NCBI GenBank assembly: GCA_002292925.1
Contig: DBCF01000066.1
Span: forward strand, 1-5,482
DNA length: 5,482 bases
From: Roseiflexaceae bacterium UBA965
GTDB lineage: Bacteria; Chloroflexota; Chloroflexia; Chloroflexales; Roseiflexaceae
Direction: 5' to 3'
In this document: piece by piece, positions 5,460 to 5,482 of the stretch
How the letters are laid out: each line of letters opens with the position of its first letter
How positions within the stretch are numbered: position 1 is the stretch's first letter
The notes under the pieces: model-generated
The model's database searches: none
Told to the model about the DNA's origin: nothing
The model's input: only the letters and a program-made list of their open reading frames with translations
Made by a program: the position numbers and the translations under genes

Positions 5460-5482
5460 TTCATACTTTCTACTTCATACTT
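5460..5482. repeat. Start of a heptanucleotide tandem repeat, cut by the window end
   Basis: The last bases read TTCATAC, TTTCTAC, TTCATAC, TT, a 7-nt period with one variant unit. The array continues past the window edge as far as can be seen. Heptanucleotide short tandem repeats between genes are known in cyanobacteria and occur in other filamentous bacteria; the copy number here cannot be judged. Confidence 0.5.

Overview
The window looks like chromosomal DNA from a Chloroflexota bacterium, possibly a filamentous type such as the Herpetosiphon/Chloroflexales groups. This is inferred from style, not from a marker gene. The clues are lipoproteins with Ala/Pro/Thr/Glu-rich linkers after the lipidated cysteine, a very large soluble hybrid histidine kinase with a periplasmic-binding-protein-like sensor, intergenic palindromic elements, and short 7- and 9-nt repeats.

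Left part (1-1390), minus strand: two tandem paralogous genes encode small secreted lipoproteins of 155 and 230 aa. Both start Met-Gln-Arg, carry a lipobox, and share the motif DIQTKYxGMNVxPN and a C-terminal block ending VISGAL or IISGAL. Their function is not recognised. They look like separate transcription units: the upstream gene has a good sigma70-type promoter and is closed by a hairpin plus T-tract, and a second promoter at the edge of that terminator serves the downstream gene.

Middle (1388-2099): no convincing gene. It holds an island of about 14% G+C with repeated TTTATTGTAT boxes and a palindrome, a possible remnant of a minus-strand reading frame, a roughly 120-bp palindromic repeat element (1799-1919), and a leader with a pair of ATTTTCAATT repeats and an extended -10 promoter for the next gene.

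Right part (2100-5312), plus strand: one 1070-aa protein combines a type 1 periplasmic-binding-protein-like sensor, GAF, HisKA, HATPase, a degenerate receiver, a second receiver and an AraC-type DNA-binding domain. No transmembrane segment is visible. It appears to be a whole two-component pathway in one cytoplasmic polypeptide, from ligand sensing through His483 to Asp885 phosphotransfer and DNA binding. Its targets are unknown. The divergent lipoprotein genes are a possible but unproven target.

Right end (5313-5482): no gene. It contains a 9-nt-period repeat, a GC-rich hairpin and the start of a heptanucleotide repeat that runs off the window.
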